From assembly GCA_031262485.1 (NCBI GenBank), contig JAISHO010000008.1, forward strand, positions 25,302 through 89,301: 64,000 nt of DNA, read 5' to 3'. Below are positions 16,493-26,486 of this stretch, one piece after another. Below the pieces are notes generated by a model. That model worked only from the letters and a program-made list of their open reading frames with translations. It did no database searches and was not told the DNA's origin. This DNA comes from Propionibacteriaceae bacterium. GTDB taxonomy: Bacteria > Actinomycetota > Actinomycetes > Propionibacteriales > Propionibacteriaceae. The position numbers were made by a program, and so were the translations under genes. The stretch's first letter is position 1; each line of letters begins with the position of its first letter.

Positions 16493-18838
16493 ATGGATGA
16501 GGCGCGGATCCCCCCCGACGACGACGTGGCCGAGGCGGTCGCCGAGATGGCGGCCGATCTGGCACCGCCTCAGGCGGGCGAGGCGCCGTTGGCTCTTTAT
16601 CGGCGGTATCGACCGGATGTCTTCTCCGAGATCATCGGGCAGGAGCAGGTGACGGAGCCGTTGCGCCGGGCCCTGCTCAACAACCGCGTTAACCACGCTT
16701 ATCTGTTCTCCGGGCCGCGGGGCTGCGGGAAGACGTCGTCGGCACGCATCTTGGCTCGGGCGCTCAACTGCGTCCAGGGACCGACACCGGATCCGTGTGG
16801 GGTGTGCGATTCATGCGTCGCCTTGGCTCGGGGCGGTCCGGGGAGCCTCGACGTTATCGAGATCGACGCCGCCTCCCACGGTGGGGTCGACGACGCTCGT
16901 GATCTGCGCGAGCGGGCTTTCTTCGCGCCCGTGCAGTCGCGGTTCAAGATCTACATCGTCGACGAGGCGCACATGGTGACGACGGCGGGTTTCAACGCCC
17001 TCCTCAAGCTCGTCGAGGAGCCGCCGCCGCACGTCAAGTTCATTTTCGCGACGACGGAGCCGGACAAGGTCATCGGCACGATCCGCAGCCGCACCCATCA
17101 CTATCCGTTCCGGTTGGTGCCGCCCAAGGTGATGGGCGCCTTTCTCGCCGACATCTGCGCTCAGGAGCACGTCGAGGCCGAGGCCGGGGTCATCCCGCTC
17201 GTCGTACGGGCTGGCGCCGGATCGGTGCGCGACTCGCTCTCCGTGCTCGACCAGTTGCTCGGGGCCGCCGACGCCGACGGAGTCCACTACCGCCAGGCCG
17301 CCGCCCTCCTCGGTTACACCCCCGATTCTCTCCTCGACGAGTTCGTCGACGCGCTCGCCGCCCACGACGCCCACGGGGTGTTCACGAGCATCGACAAGGT
17401 CATCGAAGCGGGGCAGGATCCGCGCCGTTTCACCGAGGATCTGCTGCGCCGACTGCGCGACCTCGTCATCGTCGCGGCGGTGCCCGACTCCCTCACCAAC
17501 GGGCTCATCGATGTCGCCGCCGACCAGGCGGAACGTTATCTCATCGCCGCCCAGGCGATCGGCGCCCCTGAGTTGACCCGGGCGGCCGAGGTGCTCGCCT
17601 CCGGGCTGACCGCCATGCGCGGCACGACCGCCCCCCGGCTTCACCTGGAACTCATGTGTTCGCGCATCCTCGTGCCCGGCAGCGACGCCGGGGAGCGTGG
17701 ATTGACGAGCCGGATCGAACGGATCGAACGACGCCTCGCCCTCCTCGACCAAGGGGCGACGCCGGGCGAAGGGGAGGGGGTGCCCGCCGAACCGGTTCAA
17801 CCGGTTCAGGCACCAAAGCGAGATCACGACCACGGCTCGATGTCACAGATATCGCCACCACCTCCCGCTCCCCCTTCTCCTTCCCCTGCGCCTGTGCGTT
17901 CAGCTGCCTCACCAGTGTCGGCCCCCTCTGACTCCTCGGCCCCATCGCCAGGCGCTCCCACCGGGCTGACGACTGCCGACCTGCGCCGGGGCTGGCCGCA
18001 GATCCTCGACGAGGTCAAGGTCCGCCGCAAGTTCATCTGGATGATCCTCACCCAGTTCGCCCAAGTGACGGAGGTCACCGGCGGGGAGGTCTGGCTCACC
18101 TTCGCCGATCCGGGATCGCGGGAGAACTTCAACCGCTCCGGCGGCGAGGAGACGGTGCGCGACGCCATCACCGCCGCGTTCGGGGCGAAGCTGGCCGTGC
18201 GCGCCAGAATCGAAAGCGAGCCGATCCCGGGGAGTGGATTCTCCGGCGCCCCCGCCAGTTCGAGGGCGAACACGGCCACAAGCACGAGCGTGAGTTCCCA
18301 AGCGGGCAAGCAAACAGGAGCGCTAGCTGCGTCATCCTCTTTTACGCCTGACGATGAAGTTCCTTCGTCTCCGGCGCCGATCCCCACATCGGTTCCACCT
18401 CAAGCGGCATCGTCCATCCCTCCATCCGAGCCCTCGGCGGGGCCATCCCGACCCTCGGTTGCCGGTGAACCGGGCCTGGAGGCCCCAGGGATAGCGCGTT
18501 CCGTCGAGACGCCACCGGATCCCGCTGACGAGGAGCCACCTTTCGTCTCCCACCGTCCTCCCCTTGCCGACCTCGCATCCGATGCGCCGCTCGATCCGCC
18601 CCGCGACGACGTCTCACCCTCCGCCCTGACTCCGGCCAGTCGCCGCTCGGGCGGCCGCTCATCGTCGGCCGGGCGTGGGAAGCGGCCACCAAAACCCGCC
18701 GACGAACCCGCGCCGGAAACTTCGCCCGACGACGAGGCCTCCCCAGACGACGCCATCGTCGAGAACCCGATCGACGAGGCCGAGCAACTCATCCGCGAGA
18801 CTCTCGGCGCCGAACTCGTCAAAGAGGAAGAACGGTGA
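16493..18838 (+). CDS. dnaX: DNA polymerase III subunits gamma and tau
   Basis: Clamp-loader ATPase of the replisome. Walker A GPRGCGKT is at residues 74-81; the zinc module uses Cys93, Cys102, Cys105 and Cys108; Walker B is VDEAHM, and SRTHHYPFRLV is the sensor region. Residues 1-34 are an extra acidic N-terminal segment before the usual LYRRYRP start. After the AAA+ and collar domains (to about residue 390) come a long Pro/Ser-rich disordered region and a DnaX C-terminal-like domain around 500-570 (LRRGWPQILDEVKV). At 781 residues it is long but normal for actinobacteria. I see no obvious programmed-frameshift slippery site. recR follows. Confidence 0.93.
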   Translation: MDEARIPPDDDVAEAVAEMAADLAPPQAGEAPLALYRRYRPDVFSEIIGQEQVTEPLRRALLNNRVNHAYLFSGPRGCGKTSSARILARALNCVQGPTPDPCGVCDSCVALARGGPGSLDVIEIDAASHGGVDDARDLRERAFFAPVQSRFKIYIVDEAHMVTTAGFNALLKLVEEPPPHVKFIFATTEPDKVIGTIRSRTHHYPFRLVPPKVMGAFLADICAQEHVEAEAGVIPLVVRAGAGSVRDSLSVLDQLLGAADADGVHYRQAAALLGYTPDSLLDEFVDALAAHDAHGVFTSIDKVIEAGQDPRRFTEDLLRRLRDLVIVAAVPDSLTNGLIDVAADQAERYLIAAQAIGAPELTRAAEVLASGLTAMRGTTAPRLHLELMCSRILVPGSDAGERGLTSRIERIERRLALLDQGATPGEGEGVPAEPVQPVQAPKRDHDHGSMSQISPPPPAPPSPSPAPVRSAASPVSAPSDSSAPSPGAPTGLTTADLRRGWPQILDEVKVRRKFIWMILTQFAQVTEVTGGEVWLTFADPGSRENFNRSGGEETVRDAITAAFGAKLAVRARIESEPIPGSGFSGAPASSRANTATSTSVSSQAGKQTGALAASSSFTPDDEVPSSPAPIPTSVPPQAASSIPPSEPSAGPSRPSVAGEPGLEAPGIARSVETPPDPADEEPPFVSHRPPLADLASDAPLDPPRDDVSPSALTPASRRSGGRSSSAGRGKRPPKPADEPAPETSPDDEASPDDAIVENPIDEAEQLIRETLGAELVKEEER

Positions 18839-18904
18839 CGTCTCTTTCCCCTGTGGACCCGCTCCGTCGCCCCCGTCTTCAGGGCTTCGCTGGCGGATAA
18901 GCGA

Positions 18905-18910
18905 TAGTCT
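18905..18910 (+). promoter_or_regulatory. -10 element TAGTCT of a probable leaderless recR promoter
   Basis: TAGTCT ends 8 bases before GTG 18919 with no Shine-Dalgarno sequence between them, although dnaX ends only 80 bp upstream. Confidence 0.4.
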
Positions 18911-18918
18911 CAGCCCTC

Positions 18919-19518
18919 GTGTACGACGGACCGATCGAAGAGCTCATCGCCGCCTTGACGCGCCTGCCGGGGATCGGGCCGAAGGGCGCCCAGCGCATCG
19001 CCTTCTACCTGCTCGACGCCGACACCGAAGAGGTCATGGGGCTGGCCAACGCCATCGTCACCGCGAAGAAGAACGTGCACTTCTGCTCGATCTGTTTCAA
19101 CGTGACGGAGGACGAGATCTGCCGCATCTGCCGCGACGTGCGCCGCGACCGCAGCCAGATCTGCGTCGTCGAGGAGTCGAAGGATGTCCTCGCCGTCGAA
19201 CGGACCCGGGAGTTCCGCGGCCTCTACCACGTGCTCGGCGGGTCGATCTCCCCGATCGACAACCGGGGGCCGGGCGACCTGCACATCCGTGAACTCCTCC
19301 ACCGCCTCGAAGACGGCACGGTGACGGAGATCATCCTCGCGACCAACCCCAACACCGAGGGCGAGGTGACGGCCACCTACCTGGCCCGTCTCCTAGGCCC
19401 ACTCGGCCTCAACGTCTCCCGTCTCGCCTCCGGACTGCCCGTCGGCGGCGACCTCGAATACGCCGACGAGATCACCCTCGGGCGCGCCTTCGAAGGACGA
19501 CGCACGATCACCACCTGA
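18919..19518 (+). CDS. recR: recombination mediator RecR
   Basis: Works with RecO (and RecF) to load RecA on SSB-coated single-stranded gaps. Helix-hairpin-helix [17 protein letters not shown] is at residues 16-32, the zinc finger uses Cys56, Cys59, Cys68 and Cys71, and the Toprim domain starts at [14 protein letters not shown]. The C-terminal Walker-like end [18 protein letters not shown] is intact. The length of 199 residues is exactly typical. dnaX-recR is a conserved pair. Confidence 0.96.
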   Translation: MYDGPIEELIAALTRLPGIGPKGAQRIAFYLLDADTEEVMGLANAIVTAKKNVHFCSICFNVTEDEICRICRDVRRDRSQICVVEESKDVLAVERTREFRGLYHVLGGSISPIDNRGPGDLHIRELLHRLEDGTVTEIILATNPNTEGEVTATYLARLLGPLGLNVSRLASGLPVGGDLEYADEITLGRAFEGRRTITT

Positions 19519-19563
19519 GCCCTTCCGCGCCCCCCGCGCCTTCCCTGAACGACGAGACGAGCG

Positions 19564-21180
19564 ATGTCTTCCCCCGAGATTCCCCCAACCACCTCCGCCT
19601 CGCCCTTCCGAGCCGCCCTGGCTCGGCTGGGCCGCCCTTGGCCCTTCCGGATCACGCTCATGACGCTGACGGTCCTCGTCTACGCCGTCTATGCGATCTC
19701 GCGCTACGAGACGTACCTCGTCGCCGGTTACGACCTCGGCATCTTCGACCAGGTCGTGCGCTCCTACGCTCATTTCGAGGCGCCCATCGTCACCCTCAAG
19801 GGCGACGGCTACAACATTTGGGGCGATCACTTCCACCCCATCATCGCCTTGTGGGCGCCGCTCTATTGGCTGTGGGACGACCCACGCATGCTGCTCGTCG
19901 GGCAGGTCCTCGTCGTCGCCGTCGCCGTCATCCCCGTCCACCGTTTCCTGCTGCGCCATATGCGTGCCCGGTGGGCCAACCTCATGGCCGCCGCCATCAT
20001 CCTCGGCTGGCCGATCGAGGATCTCATCGACTTCGACGTCCACGAGATCGCCTTCGCCGTGCCCCTGCTGGCCTGGGCGATCGACGCGCTCGACACCCGG
20101 CGTTATCGGCAGCTGATCGCCGCCTGCGGGCTGCTCCTCCTCGTGCGTGAGGACATGGGCGCCGTCGTCGCCATGGCCGGGCTGGTCTGCGCTGGATCGG
20201 CCTGGTGGCGGGCCCGCGCTCGACGTCGGGCGGGCGAGGAGCCGGTCGTCGATCGTGGCGTCCTCGTCGGCCTCGGGCTCGTCGTCGCCGGTGCGGCCGT
20301 CTTCGTCCTCGTGACGATGGTCGTCATTCCCCATTTCTCCACGGGCGGCTTCGACTATTGGGATTACAGCCAACTCGGCGACGGCGTCAGCGGAGCGATC
20401 GTCGGCGCGCTCACCCAGCCGTGGAAAGTCGTCGCGCTCCTCTTCTGGCCGGGGATGAAGACGCTGACCTGGTTGCTCCTCCTCGTCCCCCTTCTCTTCC
20501 TTCCCCTGCGTTCCCCGCTTGCCCTCCTCGCTTTGCCCATCATGGCGGAGCGCATGCTGGCCGACCGGGAGAACCTGTGGACCTTCCATTTCCACTACAA
20601 CGCGCCGGTGTGGATCATCCTCGCGCTCGCCGCTGTCGACGGCGCCGCCCTGCTCGCCCGATCCGAACGGCTGCACGCCCGGTTCGAACGGATGAAAACG
20701 CTCGAACTGCAGCGCCTCCTCGCGCTGTGGGCCGCTTTCACTGTCCTCATCGGCTGGGTGCTCGGCATCGGAGGATACCTCATCTCCGGATCGCGCACCA
20801 TCACCGATATCTATCCGCTGCCCCGTCTCATCACCGGAGAAGCGTTCCGGATGACCTCGGAACAGCACGATCGTGCCGCGATCGTCGCTTATCTCCCCGC
20901 CGACACCTGCGTCGTCGCCGACGACCGGATCGCCGGGCAACTGACACGAAGCAACCGCGTCACCGTTCCGGGTGTTTCTCAGCACCGCCAGGACTTCTAC
21001 GTCCTCGACTTCTCCGAACCGTACCCGGCCACCACCCCAGCCGATTGGACGACGGAGGAAGCGAGCGCCCATGCCACCGACGCGGGTTTCCACGAGGTTT
21101 TCCGTTCCGGCGACATCGTCGTCTATCAATCCCCGGACTACGCCGGTCCAAGCCCGCAGTGCTCGCCGGTGGAGTCGTGA
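19564..21180 (+). CDS. DUF2079 polytopic membrane protein
   Basis: A 538-residue integral membrane protein with about ten hydrophobic segments. The first periplasmic region contains GYDLGIFDQVVRSYAHF and GDHFHPIIALWAPLYWLW, the DUF2079 signature, which resembles the loop of GT-C glycosyltransferases. The soluble C-terminal part (from about residue 420) includes IVAYLPADTCVVADDRIAGQ, a predicted extracytoplasmic domain. Substrate and function are not known for the family. ATG 19564 follows recR by 45 bp and may be in its operon. Confidence 0.8.
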   Translation: MSSPEIPPTTSASPFRAALARLGRPWPFRITLMTLTVLVYAVYAISRYETYLVAGYDLGIFDQVVRSYAHFEAPIVTLKGDGYNIWGDHFHPIIALWAPLYWLWDDPRMLLVGQVLVVAVAVIPVHRFLLRHMRARWANLMAAAIILGWPIEDLIDFDVHEIAFAVPLLAWAIDALDTRRYRQLIAACGLLLLVREDMGAVVAMAGLVCAGSAWWRARARRRAGEEPVVDRGVLVGLGLVVAGAAVFVLVTMVVIPHFSTGGFDYWDYSQLGDGVSGAIVGALTQPWKVVALLFWPGMKTLTWLLLLVPLLFLPLRSPLALLALPIMAERMLADRENLWTFHFHYNAPVWIILALAAVDGAALLARSERLHARFERMKTLELQRLLALWAAFTVLIGWVLGIGGYLISGSRTITDIYPLPRLITGEAFRMTSEQHDRAAIVAYLPADTCVVADDRIAGQLTRSNRVTVPGVSQHRQDFYVLDFSEPYPATTPADWTTEEASAHATDAGFHEVFRSGDIVVYQSPDYAGPSPQCSPVES

Positions 21181-21268
21181 GGAGACGGTCCGGCGTGACG
21201 AGGTTCGACAGAAATTCTTAACTCACCTAGAGTGATGCAACACTTTCGGTTGACGGAAAGGTTTCCGG

Positions 21269-24200
21269 ATGATCCCCCGTTCTCGTTCTCTCTTCTCGCG
21301 CGCCGTCGTGCCGACGCTCGTGCTCGCCCTGCTTTCCCTCACGGGAACCTCCACGCTGGCATGGGCGGAGCCGACGGATCCGGTGATCCCCGTGGAGTCG
21401 GTGGAGCCGGTGACGATCGCGCCCGCCGAGACGGCGCCAGTCGAGGACACATCGGTCGGTGAGGCCGTGCTTTCCCCGTCGGATGATGTGACACCGGCGT
21501 TGGAGGAACAACCGGCGCCGACGCAGGAGACTGCGACTCCTGAACCGATCGCTGAGCCGGAGCCGGTCCTCGACCCAGAGCCGGTGGAGACGCTGGCGAT
21601 GCCAGAACTCGCCGCCGTCGAGGGCCTCACGAGCGGGAATCCGGTCGTCGAAGCGGCGGGGTTGGAGCCGCGTGGCGCCACGACGGGAATCCTCGCTTCC
21701 GAACTCGACGACGTCGATCTGCGCTACATGCCAGGGCCGTTGCGCCGCTCGACCGAGGTGGCGGCGGCCACGGTGGTGGAGCCGGGCACGGCGGTGCCGC
21801 ACCAGTTCGACGTCGCCCTTGTCACCTATGTCGACGATCCCTCTGAGATTCCTCCGGCGGGCACGATGCCGGCCTGGCTCGACCGGGCGCCGGTCGTGGA
21901 GTGGCTCAAGGGCGCGGAGACCTGGTGGTCGGCCAACACGGGGCTCGATTTCGACTTCATGACCGGGTTGAACATTCAACCGGTCTATTCGCTGCGGAGC
22001 GAGGCGCCCACGCCGGCGGCAGGGTGCGTCAGCACGTTCAACGACCCCATGGCGGCTTTCGGTATGACACGTGAGGAGGGTTTCCGTCACTACACGAGCG
22101 GGGCGTCGAACCTCTTGGTCGTCGACGAGCCGGGTACGGAGTGCTCCTACCACTTGACCGGCCTGGCATATTCGCTTCCCACGCAGGCAAGCGTCTTCGC
22201 CGGTGGGGTTTTCGAGCTTTACCCGTATGCAGCGGTCTCGGCCGAGCCGCAGCAGATCCGTACCATGTCGGAGATCCTCGCCCACGAATTCGGCCACACC
22301 ATCGGCCTCGGCCATTCCAACATCAGTGATTGTCTCACGGCTGACACGCTCGGCGACGACACTCTTGGCCCGGTGTGGGATCTCACCCTCGGCAGCGGCT
22401 TGTGTTCGACCGTCAGCTACGGTGACGGCTGGACGATCATGGGAATGACGAGGGATTACGCGACTTATGGCACCCCGGAACCAACCTTGGACGCCATACG
22501 ACGGTGGCAACTCGGCCTCGTCGCTGACGGTGCGGGGATCGAGGAGGTGACGGTCGCCGACGGCGAGACGTTCACCCTCCGTCTCTCTGACGTCAGCACC
22601 GCCGGCGCTCCGCAGGCCGTCATCGTGCCGGACGTCACGACCGATCCGACGCGTCCGGCGTCATCGTCGACCTACGCCATCGAGTTCCGCCGGGGTGGCT
22701 CTGGATATTTCATGCAGACGTCTCAGGGGCTCTATGTGACGGCGTTGGCCGATGAGGATCCGGCCCGCATCTACACTCCGACGATGGCTGAGGTTGTCTT
22801 TCCGCGTGAGACCACCTTGGTGCAGCCGCTCGGCGCGACGACGACGGAGCGGATGAGCGGGCCGATCCCGATGATCGCGGGGGACCGCTTCGTCTCCCCG
22901 GATGGCCGGGTCGTCTTCGAGGTGGTGTCCGTCGGGGCGGAGACCGCCGAGGTGCGTGTCGATGTCGCGGATACCCATGGAGTGGCCGGACAGGTGTGGA
23001 TCGAGGAGACTCTCGGCGGGGACCTCATCGCCACCGAAGCGCTTGGCAGCGACGAGGCGACCGTCTCGTTCCAATGGTTCCTCAACGGCGAGGCGATAGC
23101 AGGGGCGACGGACCGGGTGTTCACCCCCACAGCGGTCGGCCCGACCGATGTCTACCGGGTCGAGGCGACGATGACTCAACCGGGCCGGGTGGCGACGGTC
23201 CGCACCAGTTTGGGGTTCGCGCCAGGCGCTCAGCAGCTCACCGTGCTCGCGGGTTCCGCCCCGGCGGGGGGAGCGCCGGCCGATGGCGTCTCCGGCCCGA
23301 TCGTGGAATACCAGGTGCTCAGCTCTGACGGGTTGCCGGATCGTAGTCTTCCCGGCGCGATCATGACAATGGTCACCTTGGTCTCGTCGGACACACCGGC
23401 AGTGGTCAGCGAACAAGCCGTCGTCATGATGCTCGCCCCGGATCGCCCGGGGGTTTACCAGGGCCGGATCGTCTCGGTTGTCCCGGGGCAGTTCACCGCC
23501 ACGGTCCAGCCGATGGTGCGCTATCCGCTGTACAAGAATCTCATAGGGGAGGAGCCGGCGGCGCCGTTGGGAACCGTCGAGCTCACTTTCGCGCCGGTGT
23601 CGACGACATCGGTGGCTGTCACCTACAGCGACGCCCAGCAGGTGATGTGGACTTCGCCGATCACCACCGCGATCGGCCCCGAGGGTCTCACAGGCGGTTC
23701 GGCACAGGTCGTCGTCACCGCCCTGGATGACTCCGGCGCTCCGCTGGCTGGGAAAGCCATTGATGTCGTGACGGCGCTCCCCTTCGGCTTCTCGAAGGCC
23801 GGGACGCCGGGTGAGACGCAGGGGTCGTTCTCCACGGTGACCGATGAGTTCGGCCGGGCAGTCGTCGACGTGTCGTGGTTAGGGCCGCGCGGCCAGGCGG
23901 GGGCGTGCGGTCTCGCTCCTCTCGTTGTGCTCGTCGACGGCTCCGTGGTGGCACAACCCACGATCTCGTTGTGCAATGGCTATTCGCGGGCGGAGGCCGG
24001 GGTCGTGCCGGCGTCCACGCCGATGCTCGAGGCCACCGCCTGGGTGGAACAAATCGAGGGCCAAGACACCTACGAGGTGCGTTTCCGCGTCTTCGACGAA
24101 TCCGGCCAACCGGTCACCGACCGCGCGGAGGATTATGCGATCGTGGGCCTCGAGCTCGGCGGGACGGTCAGCCCCATCGTCTTCGACGAGGCTTCAGGGT

Positions 24201-25297
24201 GGTATCGCGCGACGGTGACGATGACGGTCGCCGGTGACTACAACGTTCTCGTCGTCGAGACGGCGACGAGCGCTCAGGTGTGGGCGGGAGTCATCGGCGT
24301 CGAGGTCGGCCAAGGCAAGGAACCATTGGCGACCCAGCTCTCGACCGACACGAGTGGCGCCATGTTCGCCAGTGCGGGCGGCGCCTGTGTCGATCCGCTC
24401 GCCTCGACCACTGCGGTCGTTGTCGACGCTCTCGGGGGAGGTGGGGCCCCGCTGCCGGGTGTTCCGGTGGTGTTCTCCGCCGATCCGCCGCTCTCCTTCG
24501 AGGCCGGGCCGCTGGTGTCGACTAACCAGTACGGGCAAGCGATCCTGCCGGTGACGTCGACGCAGCCGGGCACGTTCACGATCTCGGCGAATCTGGCGGA
24601 CACGCCGGGCGGTGGGCCGGTCGTTTCGCTCGGCTCGGTCGAGGTGACGTTCACCAACGCACCGGCTGATTCCGCCGCTTCGACGGTGGCGGTCAGCGAC
24701 GGGACGCGTCAGGCTGACGGCACGGATTCCCACACGGTGACGATCGCGCCGGTCTCGTTGTGCGGCGCGCCCATCATCGGGGCCGCCGCCGAGATCGACC
24801 TCGTCGTCACCCGTGCTGCGGACGCTCGCGTTCTCCCCGTCGGCGACGCGGACGCGCTGGCATCGACTGCCCGTGGCGTCAGCGACGCCGAGGGTGTGAC
24901 CGTCTCTGCGATCACCGAGACGTTCCCCGGGGTGTACAGCGCCACGATCACCTCGACGGTCCCCGGCGAGTACCGTGTCGAAGCCTTCTATGAGGCCTCT
25001 CCGCTCGGCGATCCTCAGACGGTCGTCTTCGCCGCGCCGCAACCGGCCCCCGATCCGGCGGCGCCGACGGATGATCCCACGGCTCCCGCGGTTGATCCCG
25101 GTGACGGTGGGACCGCCCCGGCCGACGTCAGCGAGACGCCCGCCGAGGACCCGTCCCTTCCGACGTTGCCCGAAGCCGACTTCTGGAATGAGCCGTTGCC
25201 CCACACCGGTCTCGGCCGGGACGCCACCGTCCTCCTCGCTATCGGGCTCCTCCTCGCCCTGGCCGGTGGTGTCGCTCTGAGGCAGACTGTGCTGTGA
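21269..25297 (+). CDS. wall-anchored metzincin metalloprotease with Ig-like repeats
   Basis: Secreted surface protein of 1342 residues. The signal peptide has a basic start and a hydrophobic core with cleavage expected after AWA (residue 33). An acidic Pro/Glu-rich region (35-110) precedes a metzincin catalytic domain with HEFGHTIGLGH at residues 339-349 (three zinc His plus catalytic Glu) and Met-turn IMGM at 390-393. About 900 residues of bacterial Ig-like or big-domain repeats follow, two of them with AGKAIDV/LPGVPVVFSA-type invasin folds and paired cysteines. LPHTG at 1310-1314, a hydrophobic helix and a very short tail (RQTVL) form a sorting signal. GGAAAGG lies 8 bases before ATG. Substrate unknown; host or matrix proteins are plausible. 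Confidence 0.85.
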   Translation: MIPRSRSLFSRAVVPTLVLALLSLTGTSTLAWAEPTDPVIPVESVEPVTIAPAETAPVEDTSVGEAVLSPSDDVTPALEEQPAPTQETATPEPIAEPEPVLDPEPVETLAMPELAAVEGLTSGNPVVEAAGLEPRGATTGILASELDDVDLRYMPGPLRRSTEVAAATVVEPGTAVPHQFDVALVTYVDDPSEIPPAGTMPAWLDRAPVVEWLKGAETWWSANTGLDFDFMTGLNIQPVYSLRSEAPTPAAGCVSTFNDPMAAFGMTREEGFRHYTSGASNLLVVDEPGTECSYHLTGLAYSLPTQASVFAGGVFELYPYAAVSAEPQQIRTMSEILAHEFGHTIGLGHSNISDCLTADTLGDDTLGPVWDLTLGSGLCSTVSYGDGWTIMGMTRDYATYGTPEPTLDAIRRWQLGLVADGAGIEEVTVADGETFTLRLSDVSTAGAPQAVIVPDVTTDPTRPASSSTYAIEFRRGGSGYFMQTSQGLYVTALADEDPARIYTPTMAEVVFPRETTLVQPLGATTTERMSGPIPMIAGDRFVSPDGRVVFEVVSVGAETAEVRVDVADTHGVAGQVWIEETLGGDLIATEALGSDEATVSFQWFLNGEAIAGATDRVFTPTAVGPTDVYRVEATMTQPGRVATVRTSLGFAPGAQQLTVLAGSAPAGGAPADGVSGPIVEYQVLSSDGLPDRSLPGAIMTMVTLVSSDTPAVVSEQAVVMMLAPDRPGVYQGRIVSVVPGQFTATVQPMVRYPLYKNLIGEEPAAPLGTVELTFAPVSTTSVAVTYSDAQQVMWTSPITTAIGPEGLTGGSAQVVVTALDDSGAPLAGKAIDVVTALPFGFSKAGTPGETQGSFSTVTDEFGRAVVDVSWLGPRGQAGACGLAPLVVLVDGSVVAQPTISLCNGYSRAEAGVVPASTPMLEATAWVEQIEGQDTYEVRFRVFDESGQPVTDRAEDYAIVGLELGGTVSPIVFDEASGWYRATVTMTVAGDYNVLVVETATSAQVWAGVIGVEVGQGKEPLATQLSTDTSGAMFASAGGACVDPLASTTAVVVDALGGGGAPLPGVPVVFSADPPLSFEAGPLVSTNQYGQAILPVTSTQPGTFTISANLADTPGGGPVVSLGSVEVTFTNAPADSAASTVAVSDGTRQADGTDSHTVTIAPVSLCGAPIIGAAAEIDLVVTRAADARVLPVGDADALASTARGVSDAEGVTVSAITETFPGVYSATITSTVPGEYRVEAFYEASPLGDPQTVVFAAPQPAPDPAAPTDDPTAPAVDPGDGGTAPADVSETPAEDPSLPTLPEADFWNEPLPHTGLGRDATVLLAIGLLLALAGGVALRQTVL

Positions 25298-25340
25298 CGG
25301 TGTGACCAGGCTGGGATGAGCGAGATGGCAAGGTGGCCGG

Positions 25341-25502
25341 ATGAGTGAGTTCGCTGACGCGGTCGCCTGGGTTCTGGCTTATGGCGTGGCGTGCGTCGTC
25401 ATCTTCATCGTCACGGTCCCTCTCCATGAGGGTGGCCATTTCCTCGCCGGGAAATTGGCCGGGCACCGACTCATCGTCATTGATGCTTTGGGCTCTCATT
25501 GA
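25341..25502 (+). pseudogene. N-terminal fragment of an M50-type membrane metallopeptidase
   Basis: A 53-codon frame starts at ATG 25341 after AAGGTGG and encodes one hydrophobic helix (VACVVIFIVTVPL) followed directly by HEGGHFLAGKLAGH. HExxH at the end of a membrane helix is the active site of M50 (site-2 protease-like) peptidases. The frame stops 14 residues later, so the rest of the protein, including the second zinc ligand motif, is missing. The break coincides with the end of the convergent NYN pseudogene, suggesting loss by insertion or deletion. Confidence 0.6.
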
Positions 25503-25507
25503 TTGTT

Positions 25508-26134
25508 TTAAACGTATGAGGTGGGGTCCGCCACTGCAGGATAGTCCTGTTCTGTGAGCCAGTGGCAGAAGATCTTCTTTCCCGGCACGGAGAGCCTGCT
25601 CTTCCGATGCCCTGTGACCGACCAGGCGGCTACCTCCGCCCGGGGCGAACCACTCGACCGCGAACGTAAAGAATCAACAAATTCAAGAGCTGGGACAAGA
25701 TCAGTATCGAGAGACATCATGATGCCGACGTCGTAGTCATTCTGAACTGCCATTGCGACGAAGTCGACGGCGAGTTCTACGTCCACACCCTTTTCTCTTG
25801 GTCTCTCGCCGGCAGAGGAGTTGGGCCAGTCGGGCGGGTATCGCAACGGCCTCTATCTCACCTCGACGCGGGGGTCTCGTTCCCACACAGAGGCTTGCTT
25901 ACGTGCCGCCCCATAGGCTTTGGGATCATTTTTCGACGATGGCAGGCCCCGATACACGAGAACCTTGTGGAGAACACGTGGGAATGGCGAACGGTTGACG
26001 ATGAGGTCGCCGATGGCTCCAGGATGAACTTGGCCGGCTTGGGGCGGGTCATAGTCATGGTCGTGAAAGCATGCCCGGGTCGCCCGATAAGTGTTCTGGT
26101 AATCAATGAACAGAACAACACGTTGTTTATTCAT
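25508..26134 (-). pseudogene. NYN/PIN-like nuclease gene interrupted by an amber codon
   Basis: The N-terminal half begins VVLFIDYQNTYRATR, the first Asp region of NYN-domain RNases. The C-terminal half has KGVDVELAVDFVAMA and MSLDTDLVPALEFV, the other acidic active-site regions. Both halves are in the same frame and are separated by TAG at 25853-25855 inside the expected VEVR..RPLRYPPDWP stretch. A single nonsense mutation is the simplest reading; the other active-site residues are kept, so the loss looks recent. The ATG at 26134 has AAGGAACGAC before it. Full-length product would be about 208 residues. Readthrough is possible but there is no sign of it. Confidence 0.75.
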
Positions 26135-26146
26135 TGTCGTTCCTTA

Positions 26147-26191
26147 GGTGAAAATAAACCCCGCCAGTGCGAGAAAACTCGGACGGCGGGG
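26147..26191 (-). terminator. rho-independent terminator on the minus strand
   Basis: CCCCGCC and GGCGGGG arms (26159-26165 and 26185-26191), an inner CGAG-AAAA-CTCG stem, and on the minus strand a following TTTATTTT. It would end a transcript from the tRNA-Ser side, or attenuate the NYN gene whose start is 13 bp further on. Confidence 0.65.
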
Positions 26192-26272
26192 AAGATTGGT
26201 AAAACCGTAACACGGAGCGCAAATTTCCGCCTAATCTGAAAAAAGATTGCTACCTGCCGAAGTTGCCGATGA

Positions 26273-26337
26273 GGGGGTCCGGGGGCTTGGCCCCCGCCGG
26301 TGAGCTCCGGGGAGCGATGGTTTGAAGCGAAGCGCAG
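26273..26337 (+). repeat. GC-rich palindromic repeat, copy 1 (long form)
   Basis: GGGGGTCCGGGGGCTTGGCC begins a 65-base unit whose core CGGGGGCTTGGCCCCCG (26280-26296) is a perfect hairpin. It ends with GTTTGAAGCGAAGCGCAG, identical to the end of copy 2. Confidence 0.75.
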
Positions 26338-26397
26338 CCGGTGTCTCGCGGCCTTCCTCTCGCAACAGGCGACTGAAAAGGCAACTGTTGTCGGTAA

Positions 26398-26464
26398 GGG
26401 GGACCCGGGGGCTTGGCCCCCGCCGATGAATTCCGGGTGAGCCACGGTTTGAAGCGAAGCGCAG
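26398..26464 (+). repeat. GC-rich palindromic repeat, copy 2 (long form)
   Basis: Direct repeat of copy 1, 60 bp downstream: hairpin core GGGGGCTTGGCCCCC, CCGCCGATGA spacer and the same GTTTGAAGCGAAGCGCAG end. It directly precedes the 3' side of tRNA-Ser. Confidence 0.75.
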
Positions 26465-26486
26465 ACACAGTTCTCCGCGAAGCCGG

